DNA of 7,225 bases from JAEYZS01 sp031374125. Its GTDB lineage: Bacteria > Bdellovibrionota > Bdellovibrionia > Bdellovibrionales > JAEYZS01. The first letter of the stretch is position 1, and each line of letters opens with the position of its first letter. Below the pieces are notes generated by a model. It was not told the origin of the DNA, searched no databases, and saw only the letters and a list, made by a program, of their open reading frames with translations. Below, one piece after another: positions 6,553-7,225 of the stretch. Made by a program: the position numbers and the translations under genes. The stretch is taken from assembly GCA_031374125.1 (NCBI GenBank), contig JANMFM010000190.1:1-7225 (forward strand), read 5' to 3'.

Positions 6553-7225
6553 TGTCCGCTCTTAATGACTCTAAAAATAATTCCAATAGAGAATACTCAG
6601 AGTGTCCTAAGCTTTGAAACTTAACTCCTGTGCCAACGCCATCTTTTTGCCAACATCTTTTAACGTTCAGGGAAAGATTCTGATTTAGGATTGAAAGAGT
6701 AATAGGAATAGACTCATCGTGAATGGAGTTGGGTAGTCCTCCCTTAATAAGCAATCCTCCTAAACTCACATTAGTTACGTTGATGGATATTTTTTCGTTT
6801 AAAACTGAAATCTCAGCATTTAGATTCACATGAAATCTTTTATGTTTTCTGCGTTGGATAGCATCGGTTCTAGCATCAGGTCGAGTCCGACCTAAAAGAG
6901 TGCAAGAGATGATTTCGCATATTTTAGCAGGTTTTTCAAAAACCTGAATGTTGTCATACTCTTTGAGCTGTAAAGATTCGGGAGATCCAGAGATGACGGC
7001 AATTTTTTGTGTTGGGTTTGAGTATTTTATATCAAATATGAGGGCCTCCCCGCTTTTGAGAGGCAACATTAGATCAGTAATAACAAGGTCATACTTAGTT
7101 TTCTCGTAGTGTGAAAGTGCAGATCTGGCATCCTGAAAGTAATCAACATCATATTTTTCTGCAATTTCTTTTTTGTATAATTTTAACGTAGTAGGGTTGT
7201 CCTCTATAATCATGATTTTGAATTT
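6542..7225 (-). CDS. REC-PilZ response regulator (5' partial at window edge)
   Basis: This is a response regulator with a c-di-GMP-binding output. Numbered from ATG7213, the receiver domain (1-108) has acidic residues E4 and D5, phosphoacceptor D47 in ITDLMLP, S75 and K94. It is followed by a linker and a PilZ domain (about 121-215) with both c-di-GMP signatures: R122xxxR126 in RRKHKRF, and N148xSxxG153 in NVSLGG. It ends near a GVGTGVKF motif. There is no DNA-binding domain, so it probably acts by protein interaction or as a c-di-GMP sensor. The frame stays open upstream of ATG7213 through KFKI to the window edge, and the natural start of receiver domains (M-x-K-I) suggests that the true start is a few codons outside. 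It overlaps the kinase by 11 bases, making a cognate pair likely. Confidence 0.94.
   Translation of the reverse strand, partial: KFKIMIIEDNPTTLKLYKKEIAEKYDVDYFQDARSALSHYEKTKYDLVITDLMLPLKSGEALIFDIKYSNPTQKIAVISGSPESLQLKEYDNIQVFEKPAKICEIISCTLLGRTRPDARTDAIQRRKHKRFHVNLNAEISVLNEKISINVTNVSLGGLLIKGGLPNSIHDESIPITLSILNQNLSLNVKRCWQKDGVGTGVKFQSLGHSEYSLLELFLESLRADNDT

Overview
The window most resembles the chromosome of a predatory or related bacterium of the Bdellovibrionota. The main reason is a complete TIGR02147/DUF4423 regulator gene, a family expanded mainly in Bdellovibrio-like bacteria and Fibrobacter. The moderate-to-low GC content, short intergenic gaps, and operons of small exported proteins of unknown function fit this. 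The assignment is inference from gene content; no rRNA or marker gene is present.

Layout. Positions 1-84 (+) hold the last codons of an unidentified gene. Its TGA overlaps the TTG start of a 776-residue protein (81-2411, +), whose C-terminal third resembles the uracil-DNA glycosylase (UDG) fold. That gene ends inside its own intrinsic terminator (palindrome 2382-2399). Convergent to it is an OsmC/Ohr-type peroxiredoxin (2445-2855, -). A 144-base spacer separates it from a divergent three-gene operon (+): the TIGR02147 HTH regulator (3000-3773), a 370-residue exported protein (3801-4913) and a 171-residue exported four-cysteine protein (4923-5438). A single-domain cold-shock protein follows (5527-5724, +). 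It is preceded by a promoter embedded in a 42-base inverted repeat and followed by a second hairpin and three AT-rich tandem repeats. The right end is on the minus strand: a REC-PilZ response regulator (6542-7225, running off the edge) translationally overlaps a sensor-less soluble histidine kinase (5839-6552).

How they may work together. The kinase and the REC-PilZ protein form a cytoplasmic two-component pair whose output is probably c-di-GMP dependent, as REC receives the phosphate and PilZ binds c-di-GMP. The regulator and its two exported neighbours look like one module in which the regulator controls envelope or secreted proteins of unknown function. This is the least described system here. 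The OsmC, cold-shock and UDG-like genes suggest stress or repair housekeeping and show no evident link to the module.

No tRNA, rRNA, CRISPR array, insertion sequence or phage gene was seen. No gene-free stretch exceeds 300 bases.
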